Part shown: one piece after another, positions 26,059-36,188 of the stretch
How positions within the stretch are numbered: position 1 is the stretch's first letter
How the letters are laid out: each line of letters starts with the position of its first letter
NCBI GenBank assembly: GCA_032160705.1
Contig: JAVHVE010000073.1
Location: 62,001 to 126,000 of the forward strand
DNA: 64,000 nucleotides
Reading direction: 5' to 3'
DNA from: QHXM01 sp032160705
GTDB taxonomy: Bacteria > Acidobacteriota > Blastocatellia > Pyrinomonadales > Pyrinomonadaceae
The notes under the pieces: generated by a model
The model's database searches: none
The model's input: only the letters and a program-made list of their open reading frames with translations
What the model was told of the DNA's origin: nothing
Position numbers and translations under genes: made by a program

Positions 26059-26544
26059 TTACTGCGCGAGCGGTGAATCCTCTGGCCCTGCGGGCTGTTG
26101 ATCGTTGACTTTGATCGTATCGGAATTGGCGTCAACGTAGTAATGGTTTCTGCCGGTCGCGCCCAGGCCTTCAGCCTGCTGCGGGTCTGCGTTGATGGTG
26201 TAAAAGGGCGGTTGGCCGGTGGCTTTCGGCGTGATTTTCATGGTGTAGACGTAGCCGCTCACGACCGGAGCATCGCCCACAAATCTCTTATCAAGGTTGA
26301 CCTCTGTAATCAATTGATCGAACGTGCCGAATGAGCTGCCGTTCTTCTGTTTGTAATACAGTCGCTGGTTGACGGCGATATTTTGCAGTGTCTTGACGGC
26401 TGCGGCTTCGTTGCCGGAGCGTTGGATAGCCTGATAGGCAGGAATGCCCACGGCGACCAGAATGCCTATGATGGCGATGACGATCATCAATTCGATGAGC
26501 GAAAAGCCGCGTGCTCTTAAATGACGTTGACGATTGTGTTCCAT
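26059..26544 (-). CDS. pilA: Type IV pilin PilA-like
   Basis: A 161-residue prepilin. The leader MEHNRQRHLRARG ends at the prepilin peptidase site, and FSLIELMIVIAIIGILVAVGIPAYQAI forms the hydrophobic N-terminal helix with the conserved Glu five residues after the cleavage site. The globular domain is short and strand-rich, with no cysteine pair at the C-terminus. The start at 26544 has AGAGGT upstream; the frame to 26574 would lengthen the leader. No other pilus gene is in the window. Confidence 0.9.
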   Translation of the reverse strand: MEHNRQRHLRARGFSLIELMIVIAIIGILVAVGIPAYQAIQRSGNEAAAVKTLQNIAVNQRLYYKQKNGSSFGTFDQLITEVNLDKRFVGDAPVVSGYVYTMKITPKATGQPPFYTINADPQQAEGLGATGRNHYYVDANSDTIKVNDQQPAGPEDSPLAQ

Positions 26545-26818
26545 AAATGCTCTTACCTCTCGAATATAATTCACGACTTAGCGGAGTGGAAGTTCCTTTA
26601 AGTGCGAGATGACTGCGGGGGACGATTGCGTTTCCAGCGTCGCCGGAAATTCTACTACATGAAGGCTGGATGCGTCACATGGGCAGCAGCCCTTGCGAGC
26701 CGGAAAACTCCCGCGCCTGACGGAATTTCAAAATTCGTTAAAGTTTTGAGCGTGCGGCAATGCGCCTGAGCATGTAGAATGACACTTTGAGCCAACGAGA
26801 TGGAGCAGGGAAGACTTT

Positions 26819-27803
26819 ATGCCAAGATTGCAGGCGGCGGACAGGGAAACGGAAAGAGCGGCTTCAACTGCCGTCGAGAAAATTGACGAGCTGCAAGCTG
26901 CCATCGAGCAGGTCATCAAGGGAAAGCCGGAAGCGGTGCGCCTCGCCATCGTGACGTTAATCGCAGGCGGGCATCTGCTGGTTGAAGACGTGCCGGGTGT
27001 GGGCAAGACCACGCTCGCACACGCTCTGGCGCTCTCGCTCGACTGCACTTTCCAGCGCATCCAGTTTACTTCCGACCTCCTGCCTTCGGATGTCATCGGC
27101 CTCTCCGTTTATAATCAGCACACGAGCGTTTTCGACTGGAAGCCCGGCCCTGTCTTCGCCAATGTCGTGTTGGCCGACGAGATCAACCGGACGACGCCGA
27201 AGACTCAATCCGCGCTGCTCGAAGCGATGGCCGAAGGCCATGTGACTATCGAAGGCGCGACGCGCCCTCTCCCTGCGCCTTTCATCGTCGTCGCCACACA
27301 AAATCCGATTGAGCATCACGGCACGTATCCTTTGCCCGAATCGCAGCTCGACCGCTTCATGCTGCGGCTCAGGATTGGCTATCCCGGCGTGGAGGATGAA
27401 AGAGAAATCTTACGTGACCGCGAGCGCTCCAATCCGCTCAATGAGTTGCGCGCCGTCATGTCAGGTGAAGACATTCTTGAGTTGCAAAAGCAGGTCACAG
27501 AAGTTTCAGTTGACGATTCGCTGGTTGATTACCTGATGCGAATCGTCAACGCCACGCGCGAGACGGAGATGCTGGATTTGGGCGTCAGCCCGCGAGGCAC
27601 GCTGGCCCTTTTTCGCGCCGCCCAATCACTGGCACTGACGGAAGAGCGTTCCTACTGCGTGCCCGACGACATCAAGCGGCTCGTGCTCCCAGTCTTCGCG
27701 CATCGTCTGCTCGTCAGTTCGCGCTTCTCTTCCTCCCTGCGACGAAGCGAAGAAGCCGAAGCCGTGCTCACAGAGATTATGAAGACGGTCAGCGTACCGC
27801 TCT

Positions 27804-27805
<2 letters not shown>
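26819..27805 (+). CDS. MoxR-family AAA+ ATPase
   Basis: A 328-residue MoxR ATPase: Walker A in EDVPGVGKTT (residues 57-65), Walker B in NVVLADEINRTTPKTQSALLEAM, sensor in VATQNPIEHHGTYPLPESQLDRF and a lid domain with VSPRGTLALFRAAQ. MoxR proteins act as chaperones that insert metals or mature protein complexes, commonly with a DUF58 partner, as here: the DUF58 gene follows after one hairpin repeat. No von Willebrand-domain gene is close. Confidence 0.93.
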
Positions 27806-27926
<121 letters not shown>

Positions 27927-29267
27927 ATGTTTCGTAAGTGGCGCAACGCGATCCTGAGCACGCTGCTGGTGCTGTTGGGGCTGGGGATGACTGGTGTCAT
28001 CCTGATTGCACGGCGTGAAGGCGACATGCGGCTGGCCAACATCGCCGCCGTTATTTCGCTCGTCATCGTTCTGCTGATTGTCATTCTGGTTGTGCCGCCG
28101 CTGGCTCGTTCGGCACGCGCCGAAGTCTCACGCTTCGACCTGCCGCTTCAGGTGACGAAGGGCGGAATCATCTTTGTGGGCATTCTCGCTGTCGTTGCCT
28201 TCGCCGCATGGAACACAGGGAACAATCTTCTCTTCATACTATTCTCGCTGCTCGCCTCGACTCTTTTTGTCTCGTGGGTGGCGGCGCGAGCCAGTTTGCG
28301 CGAACTGGTCGTGTCGGCCAGGTTTCCAGATCACATCTACGCGGGTGAGCCTGCTCCGGTCATCGTCACTCTGCGCAACAAGAAACGCTTCTGGCCTTCA
28401 TTCTCCGTGCTGGTTGAAGCGCGCGGGCCTCTCTATTCAATCCCAGATGGAAAGAAGAAAAAGCGGCGAGCGCGGAAGCGTTTCGGCAAGCGTACCCTCG
28501 CCTATTTCATGTATGTCCCGCATCGTGCGGCAGCCGAACAGCATGTCGAACAGCTTTTTGCGAAGCGTGGCCACGAGCTAATTACAGGATTCGAGCTTTC
28601 GACGCGATTCCCGTTCGGCTTCTTCCGTCGTCGTCGCCGGCTGCGCGCGCGCGACGTTGATATTATCGTCTACCCCAAGCCTGAGCCTCTCGGCGACGAG
28701 TTGCACCTGCTGCCGATGAATGCCGGACGGCTCATCTCGGCCAGACGCGGGGCAGGACACGATCTGTTCAGCTTACGCGACTATCAGCCGATGGATGATC
28801 TGCGCCACATTGACTGGAAATCTACGGCGCGCGCGCGTCGCCTGATGGTGCGCCAGTTTACGGCGGAGGACGAGCGGCGTGTCATCATTGCGCTGGATAC
28901 GAAGATGACCGGCAGCCGCGATGAGAAAGATTCTGCGGCGCGTTTCGAGCGCGGCGTCACAATGGCGGCGTCGCTCGTCGCGCACTTTATCACGGAGCGC
29001 GCCGAAGTGCTTTTGGCCGTCGGCGAGGAGCAGGGGCGATACGGAGTCGGCTCGGAGCATCTTTACAATTGCCTCCGTCGGCTGGCGCTGGCTGTGCCAA
29101 ATTCCGGGACTAATGTGGAAGATGAAGCGTATCCTTCGGCCATCTGGAATGAAAGCAACATCTCACCTCCGGCGGGAGACAGCAATTATGTCATCCTGTT
29201 GACGACTGCCGCACCCGGCTCGATTCCTGCTAATATCTGGCGCACGTCGCACGTCATCTATCTGTAG
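27927..29267 (+). CDS. DUF58 domain protein, membrane-anchored
   Basis: A 446-residue protein with membrane helices at the N-terminus (ILSTLLVLLGLGMTGVILI, ANIAAVISLVIVLLIVILVV) and two more near residues 75-115. The DUF58 domain carries the signature RRGAGHDLFSLRDYQPMDDLRHIDWKSTAR, followed by a von Willebrand-like part (VIIALDTKMTG, SLVAHFITERAEVLLAV). DUF58 proteins pair with MoxR ATPases, which matches the gene order here. The role of the pair is not known. Confidence 0.9.
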   Translation: MFRKWRNAILSTLLVLLGLGMTGVILIARREGDMRLANIAAVISLVIVLLIVILVVPPLARSARAEVSRFDLPLQVTKGGIIFVGILAVVAFAAWNTGNNLLFILFSLLASTLFVSWVAARASLRELVVSARFPDHIYAGEPAPVIVTLRNKKRFWPSFSVLVEARGPLYSIPDGKKKKRRARKRFGKRTLAYFMYVPHRAAAEQHVEQLFAKRGHELITGFELSTRFPFGFFRRRRRLRARDVDIIVYPKPEPLGDELHLLPMNAGRLISARRGAGHDLFSLRDYQPMDDLRHIDWKSTARARRLMVRQFTAEDERRVIIALDTKMTGSRDEKDSAARFERGVTMAASLVAHFITERAEVLLAVGEEQGRYGVGSEHLYNCLRRLALAVPNSGTNVEDEAYPSAIWNESNISPPAGDSNYVILLTTAAPGSIPANIWRTSHVIYL

Positions 29268-29318
29268 ATGCTAATCCGATTTTCAAATTTTGTGCACAGA
29301 AGGAAACTATAGTTCAAG

Positions 29319-29888
29319 ATGAAACGTTGCCCCGCGTGCCAGCGCACGTATGTAGACGACTCGTTGAGTTACTGCCTGGAGGACGGTTCGGCATTGGTCA
29401 CTGATCGTTCCGGCTCAGCCGATCTTGCGGCGACCATCATCATCCCTGAGCCGCGCATGACCGCGCCGGTAAAGCCGGATACTTTCCGTCCAAGCCAGAC
29501 ACCGCCTCAGCCATTTACTGCGCCGTCACCTGCATGGCCGCCCGTCGGGATGTCGCAAATGCCTCTGCAAGCTCCAGCACGTCAGGGAAGAGGCATCGCC
29601 ATCGCTTCTCTCATCTGCGCCATTGCTGCTTATGTCCTGCTGGGATTTTGTATTGTCGCGGGACCAAACGGAGTTGAAGCGAGCCTGATCGGAGGTATTT
29701 TCCTCTTCAGCGCATTCTTTGCATTGGTGGGAGCTGTACTGGGAATCGTTGCGACATCAAAGAGCAGTAAGGATACAGGCGCACAAAACGCTAAGGCGAT
29801 GTCAATTGTTGCCCTGGTTCTCAATGGTTTTTATCTGCTGATTACCATCGTTTTTCTGATCCTCGGAGCGGTCAACAGTTCCCGTTAA
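29319..29888 (+). CDS. Zinc-ribbon membrane protein with DUF4190-like domain
   Basis: A 189-residue protein. The N-terminus (MKRCPACQRTYVDDSLSYCLEDG) is a zinc-ribbon-like segment. A Pro/Thr-rich linker follows, then two to three membrane helices (GIAIASLICAIAAYVLLGFCIV, GGIFLFSAFFALVGAVLGIVA, MSIVALVLNGFYLLITIVFLIL) in the arrangement of DUF4190 domains. Function unknown; no partner gene suggests one. Confidence 0.75.
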   Translation: MKRCPACQRTYVDDSLSYCLEDGSALVTDRSGSADLAATIIIPEPRMTAPVKPDTFRPSQTPPQPFTAPSPAWPPVGMSQMPLQAPARQGRGIAIASLICAIAAYVLLGFCIVAGPNGVEASLIGGIFLFSAFFALVGAVLGIVATSKSSKDTGAQNAKAMSIVALVLNGFYLLITIVFLILGAVNSSR

Positions 29889-29916
29889 GGCCGTGTGGTG
29901 AAAAGTGAGGACGAAA

Positions 29917-29993
29917 CGAACCACTAATTCACACGAAAGAACACGAACAGACCAGCAATTTCGAGTTACTCCGTGTGCTTTCGTGGTTCGTAT
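29917..29993. repeat. Hairpin repeat, CGAACCAC...CACACGAAAG arms
   Basis: CGAACCACTAATTCACACGA is mirrored by CCGTGTGCTTTCGTGGTTCG on the right with an imperfect stem. It ends a few bases before the start of the spermidine-synthase-like gene. Confidence 0.6.
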
Positions 29994-30012
29994 AGGGAGA
30001 CACGCTTAATTC

Positions 30013-32613
30013 ATGTCAGCCGTTTCCGCGCAGTTGCCAGTGCGCAAGTCTTTACGCGCTTATTCAAAATCCAGCCTCTGGCTAATCGGCCTCTGCTTTG
30101 TGCTTTCAGGTGCAACGGGTCTCATCTACGAAGTTCTCTGGGCGCGAATGCTCGGCCTGGTCTTCGGGGCGACGACGTTTGCGATCAGCGCGGTGCTGGC
30201 AGCTTTCATGGGCGGACTGGCTTTGGGGAGCGCCTGGGCTGGAAAACTGGCCGGGCGAATCAAGAGACCGCTTCGCGCCTATGGCCTCATCGAAATTGGA
30301 ATTGCCGTTTATGCCATCAGTGTGCCGCTCCTGTTTCGCTGGGTTGATTACCTGTACGCCTTCATCTGGGAGCAATTTCGTCCGGGCTTTTATGCTTTCA
30401 GTCTCTGGCGATTCGCGCTCTCATGCCTGGTGCTGCTTGTGCCGACGACGTTGATGGGAGCAACGCTGCCCGTCCTCTCAGCCGCGCTCCTGCGCACGCC
30501 GAATCACAAGCCGACTGCGGTGACACGTCTTTACACCTGCAATCTGATCGGCGCGATCTTCGGAACTGTCGTCGCGGGTTTCTACCTGCTTCCAACGTTA
30601 GGCGTGCGCCTGACGATTTTCATCGCGGCTGCCATCAACTTCGTCGTCGGCCTCTTCGCCATCCTCATTGACCGCAGGGACGAACGAAACCCGGCACGAG
30701 AAGAGACAGTCGGGATTGACCGCAGAGATGCTGAGTCACCAGCATTGGAAGAAATGGCCGGTGAAGCAAAGGCGCTGGAAGAAGAAGACGTTCAAGTGAA
30801 TGGTGCGGCAGAACCGCCAAGCTCATTGCATCCCAATCCGCAATCCGCGATCCGCGATCCGCGATCACAAAGATTCTGGTTACTGTGCGCTGCTATTTCC
30901 GGCTTCGTCACGATCAGCACGCAGGTGGCCTGGACGCGCGTGCTGACAATGATTATCGGTTCGAGCACGTATGCTTTCAGCATCGTCGTCGCTCTTTTTC
31001 TGTTGGGACTGGCGAGTGGCGCGTACATCGTTGCCCGTAAAAAGATGACTGCGAATCTGCGACGCTCCGTGATGAATGTCGAGCTGGCGACTGCCGCGAC
31101 ATTATTAGTGAGCATCTGGATGACCAACGCAACTCCGAGTCTCCTGGTTGAGTTGGGAACAAATTTGCAGCTTAATTCATGGCTCGGATTGCTGATGTTG
31201 CAGGTGCTGATTGCGGCGATGCTGATACTAGTTCCGGCAATTCTGATGGGGATGGTGATGCCGCTTGTGCTCGTCTGGGCGAGCAGCACGGGAAATGATG
31301 CCTCCGTCCGCAAAGTGGGGCGAAGCTACGCGGTTAATACTCTCGGCGCAATCGCGGGCGCGTTCAGCACTGGCTTCATCCTCATCCCGAAGGTGAGTAC
31401 GCGATTCACAATTCTCTTCGCCGCAACGTTGTGCCTCATTCTCGCGGGGCTGGCTTACAGACCTACGCGCGAAGACAGAGACCCGGACTTACGACGCAGC
31501 TTCACTGCCGGAGCGACCGCAGCTTTGATCGTGCTGCTCTTCGTTGTTGCGCCGAATATGAAGCTTGGCAGTCTTTCCATCGGCGCGTATGACACACTCG
31601 TGCGCGTGCTCGCCAAATCGCGTGGCAGCGCAAGCGACAGTGAGACTGCGACTCCGGGGCCGGACATCCACAGGCTGCTCCTTTACAGGGAAGGCCCAAC
31701 GGCCACCGTCTCCGTGCGTGATGACTGGGGCATTCGCTCGATGGCTATCAATGGTCGCACCAACGCTTCCGACCGCGACGATATGCCGACGCAGGTTATC
31801 CTCGGCCAGCTTCCCCTCCTGATTGCGCCGCGCATGGAGAGCGGTCTGATAGTCGGTTTCGGCTCAGGCGTCTCTGTCGGCTCGATGCTGCAATCGGAAA
31901 TCAAATCGCTCGAATGTGTCGAATTAGAGCCGACGGCGATTGAAGCAGGCGCATTTTTCAATCACGTCAACAATCAGCCGCTGGATGATCCGCGCCTGCG
32001 CTTGATTATTGACGATGCGCGCACCTACCTGCGCGTCAACCCGACCCGTTACGACATGATCGTCAGCGAGCCGAGCCACCCCTGGGTTCCGGGCGTCGCC
32101 AATCTCTTCACACAGGAATTCTTTGAGCTTGGGCGCAGCCGCCTGAAAGACGATGGAGTCTTCGTCCAGTGGGTGCAGATTTATCAACTCTCAACCGAGA
32201 GCCTCCGCTCCGTGCTGGCTACATACAAAAGCGTCTTCCCGCACGTGCTGATGTTTCGTGTGCAGGGCGCGGCGAAAGGCAAAGACCTGATTCTCGTCGG
32301 CAGCCGACAACCGCTGACGCTTGATCGTGTGGCGGAGAGGATGCAGGACGGGCGGATGGCGAAGGAACTGGCGCGCATCAACATCAACGCCCCGGCTGAT
32401 CTTGAAAGTTGGTTCGTCTGCGATGAAACGCAGCTTGCCCCGGCTGTTGACGGCGCAGTCATCAACACAGACGACAACATGCGCGTCGAAAATCGCGCGC
32501 CACGAGAAGCTTTCCTCCCGGTGATTGAAGCCAATGCAGCCTGGATCGAGAATCTGGCCGCGCTATCGCGCAACGCACGGAACCAGGCGGGCGTGGAGAA
32601 GAATTCAAATTGA
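30013..32613 (+). CDS. Fused membrane (MFS-like)/spermidine synthase-like protein
   Basis: An 866-residue protein with two parts. The N-terminal half has about a dozen membrane helices and begins with the conserved ATGLIYEVLWARMLGLVFG segment of fused MFS/spermidine synthase proteins. The C-terminal part (from about residue 550) is a SAM-binding spermidine-synthase domain: LIVGFGSGVSVGSML, CVELEPTAIEAGAFFN, DDARTYLRVNPTRYDMIVSEPSHPW. The aminopropyl acceptor is unknown, and many such proteins may not make polyamines. A charged loop near residues 220-285 ends in NPQSAIRDPRSQR, translated from short repeats of CGCGATC type at about 30830-30870. The stop codon overlaps hemG, which runs the other way. 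Confidence 0.85.
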   Translation: MSAVSAQLPVRKSLRAYSKSSLWLIGLCFVLSGATGLIYEVLWARMLGLVFGATTFAISAVLAAFMGGLALGSAWAGKLAGRIKRPLRAYGLIEIGIAVYAISVPLLFRWVDYLYAFIWEQFRPGFYAFSLWRFALSCLVLLVPTTLMGATLPVLSAALLRTPNHKPTAVTRLYTCNLIGAIFGTVVAGFYLLPTLGVRLTIFIAAAINFVVGLFAILIDRRDERNPAREETVGIDRRDAESPALEEMAGEAKALEEEDVQVNGAAEPPSSLHPNPQSAIRDPRSQRFWLLCAAISGFVTISTQVAWTRVLTMIIGSSTYAFSIVVALFLLGLASGAYIVARKKMTANLRRSVMNVELATAATLLVSIWMTNATPSLLVELGTNLQLNSWLGLLMLQVLIAAMLILVPAILMGMVMPLVLVWASSTGNDASVRKVGRSYAVNTLGAIAGAFSTGFILIPKVSTRFTILFAATLCLILAGLAYRPTREDRDPDLRRSFTAGATAALIVLLFVVAPNMKLGSLSIGAYDTLVRVLAKSRGSASDSETATPGPDIHRLLLYREGPTATVSVRDDWGIRSMAINGRTNASDRDDMPTQVILGQLPLLIAPRMESGLIVGFGSGVSVGSMLQSEIKSLECVELEPTAIEAGAFFNHVNNQPLDDPRLRLIIDDARTYLRVNPTRYDMIVSEPSHPWVPGVANLFTQEFFELGRSRLKDDGVFVQWVQIYQLSTESLRSVLATYKSVFPHVLMFRVQGAAKGKDLILVGSRQPLTLDRVAERMQDGRMAKELARININAPADLESWFVCDETQLAPAVDGAVINTDDNMRVENRAPREAFLPVIEANAAWIENLAALSRNARNQAGVEKNSN

Positions 32614-34068
32614 GAATTGCTCCAGCGCGAGTATCTCGTCTGCCGCCGCCTCGCCGCTGCGGATGCAGTCGGGGATGCCAGCGCCTTTGAAAGCATTGCC
32701 CGCAAATTTCAAAGTAGGGAATGCGCCGAGATGCTGCTCGATCCTCTCGACGCGCTCAATGTGACCGAGATGATACTGCGCCATTGAGCGCGGCCATTTT
32801 TCGACCTCCGCGAAGAGCGGCGGCTTGGTGATTCCCAAAAGCTGGCGGAGGTCGCGGCACGCAGCTTCAATCATCGCTTCTTCATCGAGCGCAAACATCT
32901 CCGGTTGCAGCGCGCCGCCGCCGAAAGCTCTGAGGAGAGTAAAGCCTGTGGGCGCGCGTCCCGCAAATTTTACGCTGCTGAATGTGCAGGCCAGAATTGA
33001 ACGTCGCTCAATGAACGGCACGACAAAACCGAAGCCATCAAGCGCGTGCGGAATTCCAGAGCGCTTGTAAGCCAGGTTAATCGTTGCGGTCGAAGCGTAG
33101 GGAATTGCTTCGAGTTCGTCGGCGAGTCTGGCATCCGTCGCGCGCAAGAGTTTCGCCGACGCGTAAGCCGGAAGCGCAAGACAAATCGCGTCGGCTGAAA
33201 TCGTTTCCGCTGCGCCGATGCCAATTCTCCACCGTTTCGTCTCTTCATCGAAAGCAAGAGATTCAGCTTTCGTATTCAGCCGCAGAGATACCTCATTCAA
33301 TCGCGCGACCAGTGCATCAACGAGCGTCTGCATTCCCTCATCAAAGGAGAGAAAAAGGCTATAGCGCGCGCCGCTCGTGCTTTTTGATTCCGCTGCGCTC
33401 AGTTTGCGACGCTGCTTCCACATCGCGCGAATCAGGCTGCGATGCTCGCGCTCCATCTCCAGAAAACGCGGCATCGTCGCGCGTAAACTGAGACTCTCAG
33501 GATCAGCGGTATAGATTCCTCCGACCATCGGCTGCGCCATTCGCTCAAGCGCCTCGCGTCCGAGCCTGCGCCGGACAAACTGCGCGAGGCTTTCATCATC
33601 GCTGCCGTTCGCGCGCGCACTTCTGGGCAGAACAAGATCGAGCGCCATCCGCGCTTTGCCTGGCAGACTGAAAATCCCGGTCGTCACGAACGGCCAGAAG
33701 CGCGAAGGGGCGAGCAGTTGAAAACCTTCCGGGACAGCGTGCAGCCGCCCCCGCCGCACGATGAAGCTCCTGCGATGATCGGGGTTCGTCTCAATCAGGC
33801 GCGAAGCGAGGCGGATGCGCTTTACCAATTCGATTGCTTCAGGCTTTTCGGAAATAAAAGAGTCTGGGCCTGCTTCGAGCAGGAAACCATCGCGCCGCTT
33901 TGTGTTGATTGTGCCGCCCATGCGCGGGCTGGCTTCGAGCAGCACAACTTCCGGCTTGTTCCGCAGTGGCGCGCTTTGTTCGACCAGACGATGAGCGGCG
34001 GCGAGGCCGCTGATGCCGCCCCCGATGATGACAACTTTTAGTCTTTGAGTGTCTCGCGTGTTATTCAT
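32605..34068 (-). CDS. hemG: Protoporphyrinogen oxidase, FAD-dependent (HemY type)
   Basis: A 487-residue FAD enzyme that oxidises protoporphyrinogen IX (or coproporphyrinogen III) in heme synthesis. VVIIGGGISGLAAAHRL is the dinucleotide loop, followed by LLEASPRMGGTINT; ISADAICLALPAYASAKLL and the C-terminal FAGNAFKGAGIPDCIRSGEAAADEI match the family. Oxygen-dependent HemY-type enzyme, not HemG flavodoxin type. It is the third gene of hemE-hemH-hemG, three bases after hemH, and its last codons overlap the end of the convergent spermidine-synthase-like gene by nine bases. Confidence 0.92.
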   Translation of the reverse strand: MNNTRDTQRLKVVIIGGGISGLAAAHRLVEQSAPLRNKPEVVLLEASPRMGGTINTKRRDGFLLEAGPDSFISEKPEAIELVKRIRLASRLIETNPDHRRSFIVRRGRLHAVPEGFQLLAPSRFWPFVTTGIFSLPGKARMALDLVLPRSARANGSDDESLAQFVRRRLGREALERMAQPMVGGIYTADPESLSLRATMPRFLEMEREHRSLIRAMWKQRRKLSAAESKSTSGARYSLFLSFDEGMQTLVDALVARLNEVSLRLNTKAESLAFDEETKRWRIGIGAAETISADAICLALPAYASAKLLRATDARLADELEAIPYASTATINLAYKRSGIPHALDGFGFVVPFIERRSILACTFSSVKFAGRAPTGFTLLRAFGGGALQPEMFALDEEAMIEAACRDLRQLLGITKPPLFAEVEKWPRSMAQYHLGHIERVERIEQHLGAFPTLKFAGNAFKGAGIPDCIRSGEAAADEILALEQFSI

Positions 34069-34071
34069 CGG

Positions 34072-35097
34072 TCAGGTGCTAAAAGGGGCGAGCAGACAGC
34101 AATCGGCAGGGCAAACATCATGGCTTGCGCCGCGCGTTCCGAGAAAACGGCGCGGGGTATCGGGATTCATTCGCTCAAGAATCAGCTCACAAACCATCTT
34201 GACGAAAGTCGGGTGCGCGCCGACGGTTGAAGCACGAACCATATTTAACTTTATCCTGTCACACAGCGCGCGGGCTTCCATGTCGAGATCGTAGAGCACT
34301 TCCATGTGGTCGGAAATGAAACCGACAGGCGCGATGACCACGTCTTCAGTCCCGGCTTCTTTCAACTCCGTGAGGTAATCGCAGATGTCCGGCTCAAGCC
34401 AGGGTTGAGCGGGCGACCCGCTGCGACTCTGAAAGACTAGCCGCCAGTTTTTGTGGCCAACACCTTCAGCAATGAGTCGGCAGGATTCCGTGAGCTGCGC
34501 CTCGTAATCGCAACCGGCTGCCATTGAGAGCGGGATGCTGTGAGCCGTGTAAGCAATCTGCGCTCGTGTGCGCCGCTCATCTGGAATCTGTTGAAGCGCG
34601 TAGCTCACATTCTCGACGTTTGGCTCAATGAAGCCGGGATGATTGTAGAAGGCGCGTAGCTTCTCGACACGCGGTGCGAGCGCGCCGACTTCCAGTTGGG
34701 CGCGCATAATGTCTTCGCGATACTGGCGGCAGCCGGAGTATGAACTGTAAGCGGAGGTGAAAAAGGCAAGAGCATTTTTGATTCCGTCATCCATCATCCG
34801 GCGCAGTGTGTCCGCCAGCATCGGATGCCAGTTTCGATTGCCCCAGTAGATTGGAAGATGCAGCCCGCTCTCCTTCAGTTCTTTTTCAAGAGCGGCAATC
34901 AGCGTTCGATTCTGAGAATTGATCGGACTGATTCCATTGAATAGCTCGTAATGATAAGCGACCGCGCGCATTCTCTCCCGTGGCACATTCTTTCCACGCA
35001 GCACGTTTTCGAGAAACGGCAGCACTTCGTCCGTCCCCTCCGGCCCACCGAAAGAGACAATCAAGAGCGCGTCGTATGAAGTTTGGTTGCTCATCAT
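34072..35097 (-). CDS. hemH: Ferrochelatase
   Basis: A 341-residue ferrochelatase that inserts Fe2+ into the porphyrin. YDALLIVSFGGPEGTDEVLPFLENV starts the family fold, YWGNRNWHPM and FFTSAYSSYSGCRQYRED are conserved, AYTAHSIPLSM holds the catalytic His, and VVIAPVGFISDHMEVLYDLD the second metal-side motif. The C-terminus (GASHDVCPADCCLLAPF) is cysteine-rich, which might bind an iron-sulfur cluster as in some bacterial ferrochelatases; this is inference. Its start overlaps the hemE stop by four bases. Confidence 0.93.
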   Translation of the reverse strand: MMSNQTSYDALLIVSFGGPEGTDEVLPFLENVLRGKNVPRERMRAVAYHYELFNGISPINSQNRTLIAALEKELKESGLHLPIYWGNRNWHPMLADTLRRMMDDGIKNALAFFTSAYSSYSGCRQYREDIMRAQLEVGALAPRVEKLRAFYNHPGFIEPNVENVSYALQQIPDERRTRAQIAYTAHSIPLSMAAGCDYEAQLTESCRLIAEGVGHKNWRLVFQSRSGSPAQPWLEPDICDYLTELKEAGTEDVVIAPVGFISDHMEVLYDLDMEARALCDRIKLNMVRASTVGAHPTFVKMVCELILERMNPDTPRRFLGTRGASHDVCPADCCLLAPFST

Positions 35098-36188
35098 CCT
35101 CGCTGGCTCAGCTCATGCACAGCGTCAACGAGTGCGATGACGTTCTCAACCGGAGTCTCCGGCAAAATGCCGTGCCCCAGATTAAAAATGTGTCCGGGTC
35201 GTCCGCCCGCGCGTTCGAGAATATGTTTCGCTTGCGCGCGAGTGAAATCCTGATTGGCGAAGAGAGCGACGGGGTCTAGATTACCCATCACAGCCACGTC
35301 TCCAAGCTTTTCCCAGGCAGCACGTAAATTCACGCGCCAGTCGAGTCCGATAACGTCCCCTCCTGCTTCACGCATGAGTTCGAGAAGCGCGGCAGTGCCC
35401 GTGCCGAAGTGTAAGACGGGAACATCGGGCGTGATGTTTTGAATAACGCTGCGCGTATGCGGCAGCACGTACTGGCGGTAATCGTCGGGGCTGAGACAAC
35501 CGACCCAGGAATCGAAAAGCTGAACGGCCTGCGCGCCCGCGGCAATTTGCGCGTTGAGATAGCGTACGAGAGCGCGAGCAATGAGAGACATCATCGCGTG
35601 CCATGCGCCGCTGTCGGCGTACATCAAAGATTTCGTGTGAATGTAATTTCGAGATGCGCCGCCCTCGACAATGTAGGAGGCGAGCGTGAAGGGTGCGCCC
35701 GAAAAGCCTATCAGCGGTAAATCGGGAGGAAGCGCCCGCCGCGTCCGGCGGATAGCTTCGAGAACATAGTCGAGCGATTCGACCGTCTCGACTTCGCGCA
35801 GGCGTTCGACATCGCGCGCCGCGCGGACAGGATTATGAATCGTCGGCCCTTCGCCTTTCGCAAATTCAAGCTCAATGCCCATCGGTTCAACGACGAGCAG
35901 AATGTCGGCGAAGATGATAGCCGCATCAACATTCAGCCGCTCGGCTGCCGTCACGGTCACTTCTGCGGCGAGGTCGGGCGTTTTACAGAGTTCGAGGAAG
36001 CCCACACGAGCGCGAATCTCGCGATACTCGCTCATATAGCGTCCGGCCTGACGCATCAGCCAGATTGGTGTAAAAGGAACGGGCTCGCGCCGACACGCAC
36101 GCATGAATGGACTATTGAGCAGCACCGTATTGTCTGTTTCAGGTTTCAACTCTGTAATGCTCACCTTACTCTCTTTCTCCCGGGTCAT
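35094..36188 (-). CDS. hemE: Uroporphyrinogen decarboxylase
   Basis: Removes four carboxyl groups from uroporphyrinogen III to give coproporphyrinogen III. The conserved core begins at FMRACRREPVPFTPIWLMRQAGRYMSEYREIR and continues with AAIIFADILLVVEPMGIELEFAKGEGP and GFSGAPFTLASYIVEGGAS. First gene of hemE-hemH-hemG. The start is uncertain: ATG 36188 (MTREKESKVS) is used here, a GTG at 36164 lies closer to the core and has a purine-rich leader, and an ATG at 36266 would add a basic tail not seen in the family. Confidence 0.92.
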   Translation of the reverse strand: MTREKESKVSITELKPETDNTVLLNSPFMRACRREPVPFTPIWLMRQAGRYMSEYREIRARVGFLELCKTPDLAAEVTVTAAERLNVDAAIIFADILLVVEPMGIELEFAKGEGPTIHNPVRAARDVERLREVETVESLDYVLEAIRRTRRALPPDLPLIGFSGAPFTLASYIVEGGASRNYIHTKSLMYADSGAWHAMMSLIARALVRYLNAQIAAGAQAVQLFDSWVGCLSPDDYRQYVLPHTRSVIQNITPDVPVLHFGTGTAALLELMREAGGDVIGLDWRVNLRAAWEKLGDVAVMGNLDPVALFANQDFTRAQAKHILERAGGRPGHIFNLGHGILPETPVENVIALVDAVHELSQRG

